Shown: in pieces, positions 17,932-26,084 of the stretch
How positions within the stretch are numbered: the stretch's first letter is position 1
Layout: the number at the start of each line of letters is the position of its first letter
Assembly (NCBI RefSeq): GCF_037940415.1
Contig: NZ_CP149798.1
Span: 3,589,001-3,653,000, forward strand
Length of the DNA: 64,000 bases
Reading direction: 5' to 3'
From: Streptomyces sp. f51
GTDB lineage: Bacteria > Actinomycetota > Actinomycetes > Streptomycetales > Streptomycetaceae
Position numbers and translations under genes: made by a program
Notes under the pieces: model-generated
Told to the model about the DNA's origin: nothing
Database searches by the model: none
The model's input: the letters and a program-made list of their open reading frames with translations, nothing else

Positions 17932-17948
17932 TCTGACTGTCCGTCAGA
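17932..17948. promoter_or_regulatory. Candidate TetR-type operator of the igr-like operon
   Basis: TCTGACTGTCCGTCAGA is a 17-bp palindrome with six perfect terminal pairs on each side. It ends 38 bp upstream of the chsE2 GTG. No regulator gene is adjacent in the window. Confidence 0.5.
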
Positions 17949-18160
17949 TGCCTTTCGCTGTCAAGGTCGTGGACACCGCCCCCGGCGGGCCGCGCACCGC
18001 CGGGCCGGGCGCACTCACGAGGCGGTCCGGAACACGTCCGCGCGACGGCGCCGAAGCACCGTCGCGCGGACACCCTTCCCCTCTCCCTCCCCGTCGGGCG
18101 CTCCCCTCAACGAGCACTCGCCCCACCGAGCACTCGCCCCCCACGGAACACCCACCCCCT

Positions 18161-18277
18161 GAGCACCCGCCCCACCGAGCACCCGCCTCCGAACGCCCGC
18201 CCCACCGAGCGCTCACCCCGAGCGCCCGCCCCACCGAGCGCTCACCCCGAGCGCCCGCCCCACCGGGCGCTCACCCC
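18161..18277. repeat. 29-bp minisatellite
   Basis: Three nearly identical 29-bp units start at 18191, 18220 and 18249, each with the core CGCCCGCCCCACCG. A diverged 30-bp copy occupies 18161-18190 and weaker ones reach back to about 18105. No gene is seen in 17895-18320 apart from this and the operator. Confidence 0.7.
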
Positions 18278-18320
18278 GCCCGCGAACCCCCCGGCCGGCG
18301 GAAGCCCGGCGGCCCCCGGC

Positions 18321-18632
18321 TCACCAGAGCTTGACGAAGGTGACGAGGACGTTCGAGTTGCCCTGGTTGAGGGCCGTGGGCGCGGAGCCGTTCACCTGGG
18401 CGGTGTTGCTCTGGTTCGAGGCCCCTCCGCCGACCGCCTGTTGTTGGGTGGTCCCGGAATTGCCGCTGTTGTCGCGTCCGACCCCGCTGCCGCTCGCGGT
18501 CGCCACGCCCGCGTTCGATCCGGTGTCCGCGATCGAGCCGTTGTCGGCCGCCGCGACCCCGGCCAGGAAGGTGACGGCCAGGGGCAGGGCCGCGACGGCG
18601 GCGAGAACGCGAGCGGTACGGGTGCTTGCCAT
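18321..18632 (-). CDS. Small secreted Asn/Ser/Gly-rich protein
   Basis: A 103-residue protein with GGAGG before the ATG. A signal peptide (about 1-29; MASTRTARVLAAVAALPL...) is followed by a mature part of about 74 residues with many Asn, Ser, Gly, Gln and Ala and no Cys. It ends in a hydrophobic aromatic tail (NVLVTFVKLW). The composition (SNQSNTAQVNG, LNQGNSNV) recalls secreted self-assembling proteins, but it lacks chaplin and rodlin signatures. Function unknown. Confidence 0.72.
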   Translation of the reverse strand: MASTRTARVLAAVAALPLAVTFLAGVAAADNGSIADTGSNAGVATASGSGVGRDNSGNSGTTQQQAVGGGASNQSNTAQVNGSAPTALNQGNSNVLVTFVKLW

Positions 18633-19012
18633 GCGAGTTCCTCCAGAACCGGGTGCACGCACCGGCGGTGAGCCGGGACGTACGCGAATGACGGCTTGTT
18701 CCAAGGCGGTTGGCCGGCCGCCTCGGTGTTGTCCACGACGTCGCGAGTCCAGAGTTGCCCAGCCCGTCCCGGCGAACCACCTCGGAAGCCGCGATTCCCC
18801 CTCAAGCGTGATGACATGTCGATAAACCACCTTCACGCACACAAAGCCCCTGCTCAGACCCCTGACGCCGGCCCGGCCCAGGCACCGCAACGACGGGAGC
18901 GGTCCGGCGCCTCCCGGGCCCGCCCCCGCCTCTCACCCGCCCGGCCCCTTCGTGAGCCGGAGAGCCCTCCCGAGCCCTTCCCTTTCTCGAACACTCGTAC
19001 GATTATGGAGTC
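18633..19012. other. Intergenic region without a gene
   Basis: This gap separates the divergent secreted-protein and prim-pol genes. It contains one near-consensus DnaA box (TTGTCCACG, 18729-18737). A TACGAT at 18998-19003, 9 nt before the prim-pol ATG, may be a -10 element. No coding sequence is supported. Confidence 0.5.
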
Positions 19013-19894
19013 ATGGCCACCATCGACCGGCGGGCCACCACCCTGGCCCTGGCCCATGCCCTGTCCGCGGCCGAGCGCGGGCTCGCGGTGATCCCGCTGT
19101 CCCGTACGAAGCTCCCGGCCCTGCGTTCCCCCCACCGGGACGACCCCGATCCCCGCCCGTGCCACGGCGAATGCGGCCGGCTCGGGCACGGCGTGTACGA
19201 CGCCTCGACCGAGCCCCGGCGCATCCGTGAACTCTTCGCCGCCGCCCCCTGGGCCACCGGCTACGGCATCGCCTGCGGGCTGCACCCGCACCACCTCATC
19301 GGTGTCGACCTCGACACCAAGTCCGCCACCGACTCCTCGGCCGCCCTGAGAGAGCTGGCCCTGCGCCATCTCTTCACGATCCCGGACACGGTCGTCGTCC
19401 TGACTCCCAGCGGAGGCCGCCATCTGTGGCTGAGCGGACCGCCGGACGTCGTCGTCCCCAACTCGGCGAGCCGCCTCGCCCCCGGCATCGACATCCGCGG
19501 CGCCGGCGGCTACCTCGTCGGCCCCGGCTCACGCACCGAACACGGTGTGTACGGGACCGCCCCCGGCACCTCCCGGCTCGCTCCCGCGCCCTGCCCGCCC
19601 GAACTCCTGCGGCTGCTCCTGCCCCCGCCCCCGGCCCGCGCCCACCACCCCGCCGCCTCCGCGAGCGAACGGCAGGGCCAGGGGCTCGTCCAGTTCGTGC
19701 TCGCCGCCCACGAGGGCCAGCGCAACACCCGTCTGTTCTGGGCCGCGTGCCGCGCCTACGAGAACGGCATCGGACCGCAGCTGACGACCCCGCTCGTCCA
19801 GGCCGCCGTCCGCACGGGCCTGCCCGAACGGGAGGCCCGCTCGACGATCGCCTCGGCGGCCCGGATGACGGCCTCTTCACCCCCGCACGAGTGA
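19013..19894 (+). CDS. Bifunctional primase-polymerase domain protein
   Basis: A 293-residue protein whose first 200 residues form a prim-pol (DNA primase/polymerase N-terminal) domain: ALSAAERGLAVIPLS, IGVDLDTK with the metal-binding acidic pair, TPSGGRHLWL and IDIRGAGGYLVGPGS. The C-terminal 80 residues are helical (NTRLFWAACRAYENG) and resemble the primase C-terminal type. Stand-alone chromosomal copies are common in Streptomyces; their role is uncertain. The only Shine-Dalgarno candidate is 2 nt from the ATG, so it may be leaderless. Confidence 0.82.
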   Translation: MATIDRRATTLALAHALSAAERGLAVIPLSRTKLPALRSPHRDDPDPRPCHGECGRLGHGVYDASTEPRRIRELFAAAPWATGYGIACGLHPHHLIGVDLDTKSATDSSAALRELALRHLFTIPDTVVVLTPSGGRHLWLSGPPDVVVPNSASRLAPGIDIRGAGGYLVGPGSRTEHGVYGTAPGTSRLAPAPCPPELLRLLLPPPPARAHHPAASASERQGQGLVQFVLAAHEGQRNTRLFWAACRAYENGIGPQLTTPLVQAAVRTGLPEREARSTIASAARMTASSPPHE

Positions 19895-19921
19895 GGGCCT
19901 TCCCCGAGCCGGGCACGACGA

Positions 19922-19954
19922 CGGCCCCCGACCGTTCGTCCCGGTCGAGGGCCG
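19922..19954 (-). terminator. Terminator after tRNA-Ser(TGA)
   Basis: CGGCCCCCGACCG (19922-19934) and CGGTCGAGGGCCG (19942-19954) form a 13-bp stem with one mismatch and a 7-nt loop. It lies just past the tRNA 3' end and also faces the end of the prim-pol gene. Confidence 0.75.
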
Positions 19955-19962
19955 TACATCCG

Positions 19963-20047
19963 CGGTGGGTGTGGGATTTGAACCCACGGTGACTCGCGCC
20001 ACGACGGTTTTCAAGACCGTTCCCTTAGGCCGCTCGGGCAACCCACC
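19963..20047 (-). tRNA. tRNA-Ser (anticodon TGA)
   Basis: An 85-nt class II tRNA. Acceptor GGTGGGT/ACCCACC with discriminator G, anticodon arm ACGGT-CTTGAAA-ACCGT, long variable arm, and T arm GTGGG-TTCAAAT-CCCAC. Confidence 0.95.
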
Positions 20048-20116
20048 CCGCTCCGCCCAGGCGGGTGGAGCGGGTACAGAGTACCCGGCTCCGAGGTTCC
20101 GCGGAGGCTCGGTCCG

Positions 20117-20153
20117 CACCGGATCGACACCGGATCGACCAGCGCCGATCCGG
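20117..20153. repeat. 11-bp tandem repeat with overlapping inverted repeat
   Basis: CACCGGATCGA is repeated directly at 20117 and 20128. The second copy's CCGGATCG (20130-20137) forms an inverted repeat with CGATCCGG (20146-20153). It lies in the 20048-20504 gap, which shows no convincing gene, between tRNA-Ser and the DUF2637 gene. Confidence 0.45.
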
Positions 20154-20504
20154 TCCCGCGACGGCACCGGCCGGGTGCCGGCGACGCCCGGCCGCCGACG
20201 CGGCCGGAGCCGTCGGCCCGCGTACACGAAAAGCCGCTTTGGTGAATACTTGCGCCGCCGCCCGCTCACTCGATTGCCGCACATCTGGAGGCGGGGGAGC
20301 CGCGTTAGCGGAACATGGCGAAAGCAAGATCTCTCGCTCCGGCCGACCTCCTCCGCGGAGCGACGGCAGAGGGCCCGGCCCGTGCGTTGCCGGACGGACC
20401 AGGTGCCCGCACGCCCGACACGGTTCGGGAGGAAATCGGCCGGCCGTGGAACGACGCGGGACATTCCGGCCGCCACGGCACTCAGGGGACCGGGACGAAT
20501 TTCC

Positions 20505-21347
20505 GTGAATGACGAATACCCGAATCTCTCCTTCGCCCGGTACGGAAACCATCCCGGATATCCCACCGGGCCGGAGACCGGAACGTACGGCGATCCCGGC
20601 GGCGCGCTGCACGACCAGGGCTGGGACCCGGTCGAGGAACTCACCTACCTCCTCCAGGACGCCGCGGCGGAGCAGGAGGTCACCGTGCCTCCCCCGCGCA
20701 GCGAACCGGCGTACGCGGACGAGTTCGAGCCGGTGTACACCGACGAGTTCACCGGCGACCCGATGGACAACCTGGTCCAGATCACCGCCGAACTGCCGCC
20801 CCTGCGGCGTTCCTCGGCCGGACACCGCAAGGTACGGGTCCGCAATCCCCGGAACTGGATCCAGACCGTCAGTTTCGTGCTGGCCGCCGTCGCCGCCGCC
20901 ACCGTGTCGATGGTGAGCGTCTTCAGCGGCATGGTGGCCTACTCGCCCCTCCAGCGCATCGCCTCCAACGCGCAGAGCGGCACGGGACCTTGGTGGCCCC
21001 TCCTGGTCTACGGCCCCTGGATGGTGGCCTCGCTCTCCATCCTGAGGGCTGCCCTGCACCAGCGCCGGGCCGTGCACTCCTGGTACGTCGTCCTGCTGTT
21101 CTCGTCCGTCGCCATGATGTTCTGTGTGGCCGACGCGCACCAGACGATCACCGGCGTCGCCACCGCCGTCGTACCCGCCCTCGCGTCGCTGACCTGCTTC
21201 CAGCAGTTAATCCGTCAGATCACGCTGACCCGGCCGCCGCGCCAGAACGTGTCCCGCCACCGGCAGCGGCGTCCCTCACCGCCGCCGCCCCCGGAGCGCA
21301 CCGCCTCCAAGAAGGGGCAGACGTCCGCGAAGAAGACCCGCGCCTGA
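20505..21347 (+). CDS. DUF2637 (SpdB-like) membrane protein
   Basis: A 280-residue protein. The GTG at 20505 starts an acidic, Tyr-rich cytoplasmic part (about 1-115). A DUF2637 region with four transmembrane helices (about 125-240) and a basic Pro/Lys-rich tail follow. DUF2637 is shared with SpdB plasmid-spread proteins, but this copy has no conjugation genes beside it. It contains one TTA codon (21207-21209, residue 235), so full expression should need the bldA tRNA and hence be developmentally timed. Confidence 0.78.
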   Translation: MNDEYPNLSFARYGNHPGYPTGPETGTYGDPGGALHDQGWDPVEELTYLLQDAAAEQEVTVPPPRSEPAYADEFEPVYTDEFTGDPMDNLVQITAELPPLRRSSAGHRKVRVRNPRNWIQTVSFVLAAVAAATVSMVSVFSGMVAYSPLQRIASNAQSGTGPWWPLLVYGPWMVASLSILRAALHQRRAVHSWYVVLLFSSVAMMFCVADAHQTITGVATAVVPALASLTCFQQLIRQITLTRPPRQNVSRHRQRRPSPPPPPERTASKKGQTSAKKTRA

Positions 21348-21370
21348 TCCCGGGCCGGACGGCCCCGCAG

Positions 21371-21414
21371 ACGCGGACGGGGTGCCTCTCACGTGAGAGG
21401 CACCCCGTCCGCGT
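21371..21414. terminator. Perfect 44-bp palindrome, bidirectional terminator
   Basis: Arms of 22 bp meet at CACGTG. It starts ACGCGGACGGGGTGCC and reads the same on the other strand. It sits between the convergent DUF2637 and htrA genes. Confidence 0.85.
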
Positions 21415-21426
21415 GCGACCGGAAGG

Positions 21427-22917
21427 TCAGTTGTCGCCTTCCCGGGAGCCGAGGGTGACGTCGACCGTGTGGGTCTTGCCGTCGCGCGTGTAGGTGAGCT
21501 TGACGGTGTCGCCGGGCTTGTGGGTCCAGATCGCCCCGATGAGGGTCGGGCCGCTGTCGACCGTCATGTCGTCGAGCTTGGTGATGACGTCGCCGGGCTT
21601 GAGACCCGCCTTGGCCGCGGGGCCGCCGGCCTCGACGGACGAGGAGCCGCTCGCGCCCTGCTCGGTGATCTTCGCGCCGCCCGTGCCGTCCTCCAGGGAG
21701 ACGGACGCGCCGATCTTCGCGTAGACCGGCTTGCCCGTCTGGATCAGCTGCTGGGCCACGTACTTGGCCTGGTTGACCGGGATGGCGAAGCCGAGGCCGA
21801 TCGAGCCGGACTGGCCGGAGCCGCCGAGACCGCCGCTGCTCGACGACTGGATCGCCGAGTTGATGCCGATCACCGCGCCCGCCGAGTCGAGCAGCGGACC
21901 GCCGGAGTTGCCCGGGTTGATCGAGGCGTCCGTCTGGAGGGCGCTCATGTACGAGGACTTGCTGCTGGCGCTGCCGTCGCTGGAGGCGACCGGACGGTTC
22001 TTCGCGCTGATGATGCCCGTGGTCACCGTGTTGGAGAGACCGAAGGGCGCGCCGATCGCGATGGTCGGGTCGCCGACGGCCACCTTGTCGGAGTCGCCGA
22101 GGGCGAGCGGCTTCAGGTCCGAGGGCGCGTTCTTCAGCTTGATGACCGCGACGTCGTAGCCCTGCGCGTGGCCGACCACCTCGGCGTCGTACTTCTTGCC
22201 GCTCGGGAAGGTGGCGGTGAGCTTGCCGCCGTCGACCGCGTCCGCCACCACGTGGTTGTTGGTGAGGATGTGGCCCTGCTTGTCGAAGACGAAGCCGGTG
22301 CCGGTGCCACCCTCGCCGTTGGTGCTCTGGGCCTCGATGGTGACGGTGCTCGGCAGCGCGTTCGCGGCCACGTTCGCGACCGTGCCCGAGGCGCGCTTGA
22401 CCTGTCCGCTGGTGCTCGGCGCGGAGACCGTCGTCGAGTCGGTGGAGTTGTCGTCGTTCTTGGCCAGCGAGTAGCCGATGCCTCCGCCGACACCGCCGGC
22501 GACCAGCGCGGCCACCAGGACCGCAGCGACCAGACCGCCGCGGCCGTTCTTGGGCTTCGGCGCCGGCTGCTGGTAGGCGGAACCCCAGCCGCCGTGCCCC
22601 GCGCCCCCGCCGTCGGCGTACGCGGGGGTGGCGGGCGGCGGAGGCGGCCAGCCCGCCTCGGGCGCGGAGCCCCGGGCCGGAGCCTGTCCGTACGGGTCGG
22701 CGCCCTGCCCGGCTCCGTTCGACGCGTACGCCGGCATGCCCGCGGGCGCCGACTCGTGCTCCGGTGCGCCGGGGGTGCCGGGCACCGCGGGGATCGGAGC
22801 GGTCGGCGCGTCCCCCGCGGGCGGGGCGCCCTGCGCGGAAGCAGCGGGAGTTTCCACCGGCACGGGAGGTGCGGACGGGGCCGGGGGTACTGCGTTGCCC
22901 TCGTTCTCGGTGCTCAC
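21427..22917 (-). CDS. HtrA/DegP-type trypsin-like serine protease with PDZ domain
   Basis: A 496-residue membrane-anchored quality-control protease. A Pro/Ala/Gly-rich cytoplasmic N-terminus (about 1-125) precedes one transmembrane helix (about 128-150) and an extracytoplasmic protease domain. Catalytic motifs are NNHVV (His), YDVAVI (Asp) and NPGNSGGP (Ser). A PDZ domain (about 400-490) ends the protein. GTG start with AGGAGAAGAGCT upstream. Streptomyces carry several such HtrA proteins; which one this is cannot be told from sequence alone. Confidence 0.9.
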   Translation of the reverse strand: MSTENEGNAVPPAPSAPPVPVETPAASAQGAPPAGDAPTAPIPAVPGTPGAPEHESAPAGMPAYASNGAGQGADPYGQAPARGSAPEAGWPPPPPATPAYADGGGAGHGGWGSAYQQPAPKPKNGRGGLVAAVLVAALVAGGVGGGIGYSLAKNDDNSTDSTTVSAPSTSGQVKRASGTVANVAANALPSTVTIEAQSTNGEGGTGTGFVFDKQGHILTNNHVVADAVDGGKLTATFPSGKKYDAEVVGHAQGYDVAVIKLKNAPSDLKPLALGDSDKVAVGDPTIAIGAPFGLSNTVTTGIISAKNRPVASSDGSASSKSSYMSALQTDASINPGNSGGPLLDSAGAVIGINSAIQSSSSGGLGGSGQSGSIGLGFAIPVNQAKYVAQQLIQTGKPVYAKIGASVSLEDGTGGAKITEQGASGSSSVEAGGPAAKAGLKPGDVITKLDDMTVDSGPTLIGAIWTHKPGDTVKLTYTRDGKTHTVDVTLGSREGDN

Positions 22918-23174
22918 AGCTCTTCTCCTCGATCCACGGCTGTTGTTCTCGGTCGCACTCGGTCACGCCCACTCACGCTTGTCGATGGCCCGGCGCGATT
23001 CAGCTGTGCATGTGCTTTTGTACGCCGTCAGCTTTTCCCACAGGGCGTCAGGGCACCATAAGCGGTGGCTGTGCGTCCGAGGCCATCCTTTATAACGGAC
23101 TTTTATTACCAAACGGAATGGTCTGGGACATATCTCACCTCACATGCGCCGGGCGTCGGTGGCACCATGACGCG

Positions 23175-23984
23175 GTGACCCTCGCACGACAGCACCCGAT
23201 TCAGGTCGTCGCTCACCGCGGAGCCTCCGAAGAGGCCCCCGAGCACACACTGGCCGCGTACAAGAAGGCGATCGAGGACGGTGCGGACGCCCTCGAGTGC
23301 GACGTACGGCTGACCGCCGACGGCCATCTCGTCTGCGTCCACGACCGCCGGGTGAACCGGACGTCCAACGGCCGCGGAGCCGTCTCCGCCCTGGAACTCG
23401 CCGACCTGGCCGCGCTGGACTTCGGCTCCTGGAAGAACCGCGAGGAGTCGCCCGACTGGGAACACGTCCCCGGCGGCCTCGCGGACACCTCCGTCCTCAC
23501 GCTGGAGAAACTGCTCGAACTCGTCGCCGACGCCGGCCGCCGGGTGGAGCTGGCCATCGAGACCAAGCACCCCACCCGCTGGGCGGGCCAGGTCGAGGAG
23601 CGGCTGCTCCACCTGCTGAAGCGGTTCGGCCTGGACACCCCCGCCGTCCCGGCCGAGTCCCCCGTGCGCGTGATGAGCTTCTCGGCGCGCTCGCTGCACC
23701 GGGTCAGGGCCGCGTCCCCGACCCTGCCGACGGTGTATCTGCTCCAGTTCGTCTCCCCCCGGCTGCGGGACGGAAGACTGCCCGCCGGTGTCCGGATCGC
23801 GGGCCCTTCCATGCGGATCGTGAGGAACCACCCCGCGTACATCGAGCGGCTGAAACGCGCCGGTCACCAGGTGCACGTCTGGACCGTGAACGAGCCCGAG
23901 GACGTCGATCTCTGCGTTGAGCTGGGCATCGACGCCATCATCACCAACCGGCCGCGCGCGGTCCTGCGTCAACTGGGCCGCTGA
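23175..23984 (+). CDS. Glycerophosphodiester phosphodiesterase
   Basis: A 269-residue GDPD enzyme, hydrolysing glycerophosphodiesters to glycerol-3-phosphate and an alcohol. It shows the HRG motif near the N-terminus, the ECDVRLTADGHLVCVHD metal/catalytic block, AIETKHP and WTVNEPED. The GTG at 23175 keeps the fold start intact; an upstream ATG at 23118 would add 19 residues. No signal peptide is visible, so it is probably cytoplasmic. It is divergent from htrA; AT-rich TTTATAAC in the shared gap may be a -10 element. Confidence 0.87.
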   Translation: MTLARQHPIQVVAHRGASEEAPEHTLAAYKKAIEDGADALECDVRLTADGHLVCVHDRRVNRTSNGRGAVSALELADLAALDFGSWKNREESPDWEHVPGGLADTSVLTLEKLLELVADAGRRVELAIETKHPTRWAGQVEERLLHLLKRFGLDTPAVPAESPVRVMSFSARSLHRVRAASPTLPTVYLLQFVSPRLRDGRLPAGVRIAGPSMRIVRNHPAYIERLKRAGHQVHVWTVNEPEDVDLCVELGIDAIITNRPRAVLRQLGR

Positions 23985-24199
23985 CCTGGCCCGTCCGGGG
24001 GCCGGCGACCGCGCCGGGAAACACCGCGGGCGCCCCTCGGAAACCGGCGATAACCGGCCACTCGGTCACAGGGAGTGCACCGGCGCGTTCGCTCCGCATT
24101 CGATCGTTACGAGTGCGTCAGCAGACGTCGATTGGCCGGTTTCCGGTCCAGTCCAGTGGGGCATCCACACCGTGGCGTGGGGTGAAGGAGGTCTCGGGG

Positions 24200-24742
24200 G
24201 TGGCGTTGGTGGTGGCACAGGAGGTGCCCACGTCGTCGAGCATGGCCGTACCCCATGGCCCTGCGGGCGTGGGGGAAGCAAGACACCGGATGCGCGATCA
24301 GCTGCGTTCGGGGGGTGTGGCGGAAACGGTCGTCGACGACGCCGTACTGATCCTTTCCGAACTGCTCAGCAATGCGTGCCGGCACGGCAGGCCCCTGGGC
24401 GACGCGCTCACGGGCGACGGCCATGTGCGCGCGGCCTGGCGCGTCGACCCCGCGGGCCGGCTGACGGTCGAGGTGACGGACGGCGGCGGCCCGACCCGCC
24501 CCGTGCCCGCCACGCCGTCGGTCACCGCCCGGGGCGGCCGCGGGCTGAACATCATCAGGGCGCTGGCCAAGGACTGGGGTGTCCGGGACGACGTCCACGG
24601 CGAGGTCACGGTGTGGGTGGTCGTCCAAGGCGACGTGGAAACGGCGCGCCGGCACGACGACTTCGCTACGCGCGTCGCGTCACCGAGGGTGTCCGGCCTC
24701 TCCGCCCTGGAGTTCACGGACGCCTTCGACGACCTCGGCTGA
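24200..24742 (+). CDS. RsbW-like ATP-binding (anti-sigma type) protein
   Basis: A 180-residue GHKL ATPase domain. LSELLSNACRHG is the N box, VTDGGG the first glycine box and GGRGLNIIRALA the second. Such single-domain ATPases act as anti-sigma kinases in partner-switching systems. The GTG at 24200 is chosen because AAGGAGG lies 8 nt upstream; a longer frame to 24113 lacks such a site. No anti-sigma antagonist is next to it, but a SpoIIE-type phosphatase is 3 kb away. Confidence 0.8.
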   Translation: MALVVAQEVPTSSSMAVPHGPAGVGEARHRMRDQLRSGGVAETVVDDAVLILSELLSNACRHGRPLGDALTGDGHVRAAWRVDPAGRLTVEVTDGGGPTRPVPATPSVTARGGRGLNIIRALAKDWGVRDDVHGEVTVWVVVQGDVETARRHDDFATRVASPRVSGLSALEFTDAFDDLG

Positions 24743-24793
24743 GCCGGACCGGGGCGCGCGGAGCGGCCGACGGGCTCCGGACGACGCGGTGCG

Positions 24794-24802
24794 TTGTCCA
24801 CA
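24794..24802 (+). promoter_or_regulatory. Single perfect DnaA box
   Basis: TTGTCCACA in the gap between the RsbW-like gene and the DUF5926 gene, 75 bp before the latter's start. Confidence 0.4.
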
Positions 24803-24877
24803 GGTTCCCGTCGGTCTCCGTACGAACGGCTAGGCTCGCGCCAGTACGAGACGAGCCGTGATCGGGAGACAGCCACG

Positions 24878-25843
24878 ATGGCCAAGAAGCGACCCCAGAC
24901 GAAGGCCAAGCAGCCGCAGCTCAAGGACGGCGAGATCCCGGTCGTAGGCGCCCGCGAGCCCTGCCCCTGCGGCAGCGGCCGGCGCTACAAGGCCTGCCAC
25001 GGCCGGGCCGCCGCGCACGCCGCGACCGAGCTGGTGCACCGGCCCTTCGAGGGTCTGCGGGGCGAGGGCGACTGGGTCGCGCTGCGCGAACTGGTGCCCG
25101 CCGCGACGGTCGGGCTGAAGCTCAAGGAGAGCCTGCCCGAGGGCGTTCCCTCGGTCACCCTCGCCACGGTCCTGCCGATGGCCTGGCCCGCCCTGCGCCG
25201 CGAGGACGGCTCGGTGCTGCTCGGCCTCCAGAACGACACGTCGTCCGGCGACATCAGCCGCGACCTGGCCGACACCCTCCAGCGCGCGCTGGTCGCGCCG
25301 CCCGGCACCCCGGTCGAGGGACGGCGCGCCCCGGCCGACGGCCCGCGGCTCCAGGACCTGCTCGACCCCGAAGGCGCCTTCGAGCCAGAAGTGCACAGCG
25401 GCTTCGAGTTCTGGGTCCCGGACGCGGAGAACGCCACGCCCGAGGTGACCGCCTCGCTGGAGCGGGCCAACGCGGCCGCCATCCCGACGGTGAAGCTCTC
25501 CGGGGTCGACGCCGCCTACTGGTGCGAGACGCCCGAGAAGAACCACCTGCGCTGGGTCATGCCGCACGCGGAGGAGCAGCTTCTGGACGCTCTCGCGCGG
25601 CTGCACGCCGAGGGCCGTTCGAGCCTCGGGGAGGGCACCCGGCTGGTCGGTTCCTTCCGTGCGCACGGGCTCACCGTGCCGGTCTGGGACCTGCCGAGCG
25701 GTGTCACGGCCGAGGACGTCGAGAAGCCGGCGGCCGAGTTCGCCGAGCGCCTCGCCACCGCTCTGGCCACGGACGCGCCGCTCACGGCGGACGAGCGCCG
25801 TGCGCGCGGCGGACTCACCAACCGCCAGGTGACCCTCAGCTGA
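24878..25843 (+). CDS. DUF5926 protein with SEC-C zinc motif
   Basis: A 321-residue cytoplasmic protein conserved in actinobacteria. A basic N-terminus (MAKKRPQTKAKQPQ) is followed at about residues 28-42 by EPCPCGSGRRYKACHG, the SEC-C zinc motif (C-x-C-x8-C-H). The rest is an alpha/beta domain without known catalytic motif. ATG 24878 has GGGAGAC upstream. Function unknown; SEC-C motifs often mediate contact with SecB-like or ribosomal partners. Confidence 0.83.
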   Translation: MAKKRPQTKAKQPQLKDGEIPVVGAREPCPCGSGRRYKACHGRAAAHAATELVHRPFEGLRGEGDWVALRELVPAATVGLKLKESLPEGVPSVTLATVLPMAWPALRREDGSVLLGLQNDTSSGDISRDLADTLQRALVAPPGTPVEGRRAPADGPRLQDLLDPEGAFEPEVHSGFEFWVPDAENATPEVTASLERANAAAIPTVKLSGVDAAYWCETPEKNHLRWVMPHAEEQLLDALARLHAEGRSSLGEGTRLVGSFRAHGLTVPVWDLPSGVTAEDVEKPAAEFAERLATALATDAPLTADERRARGGLTNRQVTLS

Positions 25844-25914
25844 CCCACAGCGGGCCCACAGAACGGCGAACTGACCGACCAGTCAGCTTCTCGGGGCCAC
25901 GGGAACGGGTGACT

Positions 25915-25941
25915 CCTGTCACAACTCCCCGTTGTGACAGG
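25915..25941. repeat. Hairpin with C-rich loop
   Basis: CCTGTCACAAC and GTTGTGACAGG form 11 perfect pairs around a TCCCC loop, about 70 nt after the DUF5926 stop. It could end that transcript or be the first arm of a two-hairpin small RNA with the 26009-26046 hairpin. Confidence 0.6.
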
Positions 25942-25967
25942 TAAATCCGTGTCCGAATAGCCGAGAT

Positions 25968-26052
25968 CGAATTTGCGAACAGCCGATCTCTTGTTACCGT
26001 TCGAGTAGCCCGGTTGCTGGTGCATCCCCCGTCGCCAGCAACCGGGTCTTTT
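25968..26052 (+). ncRNA. Possible C-rich-loop small RNA with intrinsic terminator
   Basis: A promoter-like TTGCGA / TACCGT pair (16-nt spacer) precedes CCCGGTTGCTGG (26009-26020) and CCAGCAACCGGG (26035-26046). These are 12 perfect pairs around the loop TGCATCCCCCGTCG, followed by TCTTTTC. A short RNA ending in a hairpin with a CCCCC loop resembles actinobacterial 6C-type RNAs. It could instead be only a terminator facing the convergent gene at 26085. Confidence 0.45.
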
Positions 26053-26084
26053 CATGTTCGGAATCCCGAACAATATCAATCGCC

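Noticed and set aside
20315..20512. A 65-codon open frame (MAKARSLAPADLL...) before the DUF2637 gene
   Set aside because: No convincing ribosome-binding site, composition typical of chance GC-rich frames, and it runs into the next gene's start.
24113..24199. N-terminal extension of the RsbW-like protein to GTG 24113
   Set aside because: The added 29 residues show no fold, whereas GTG 24200 has AAGGAGG at ideal distance.
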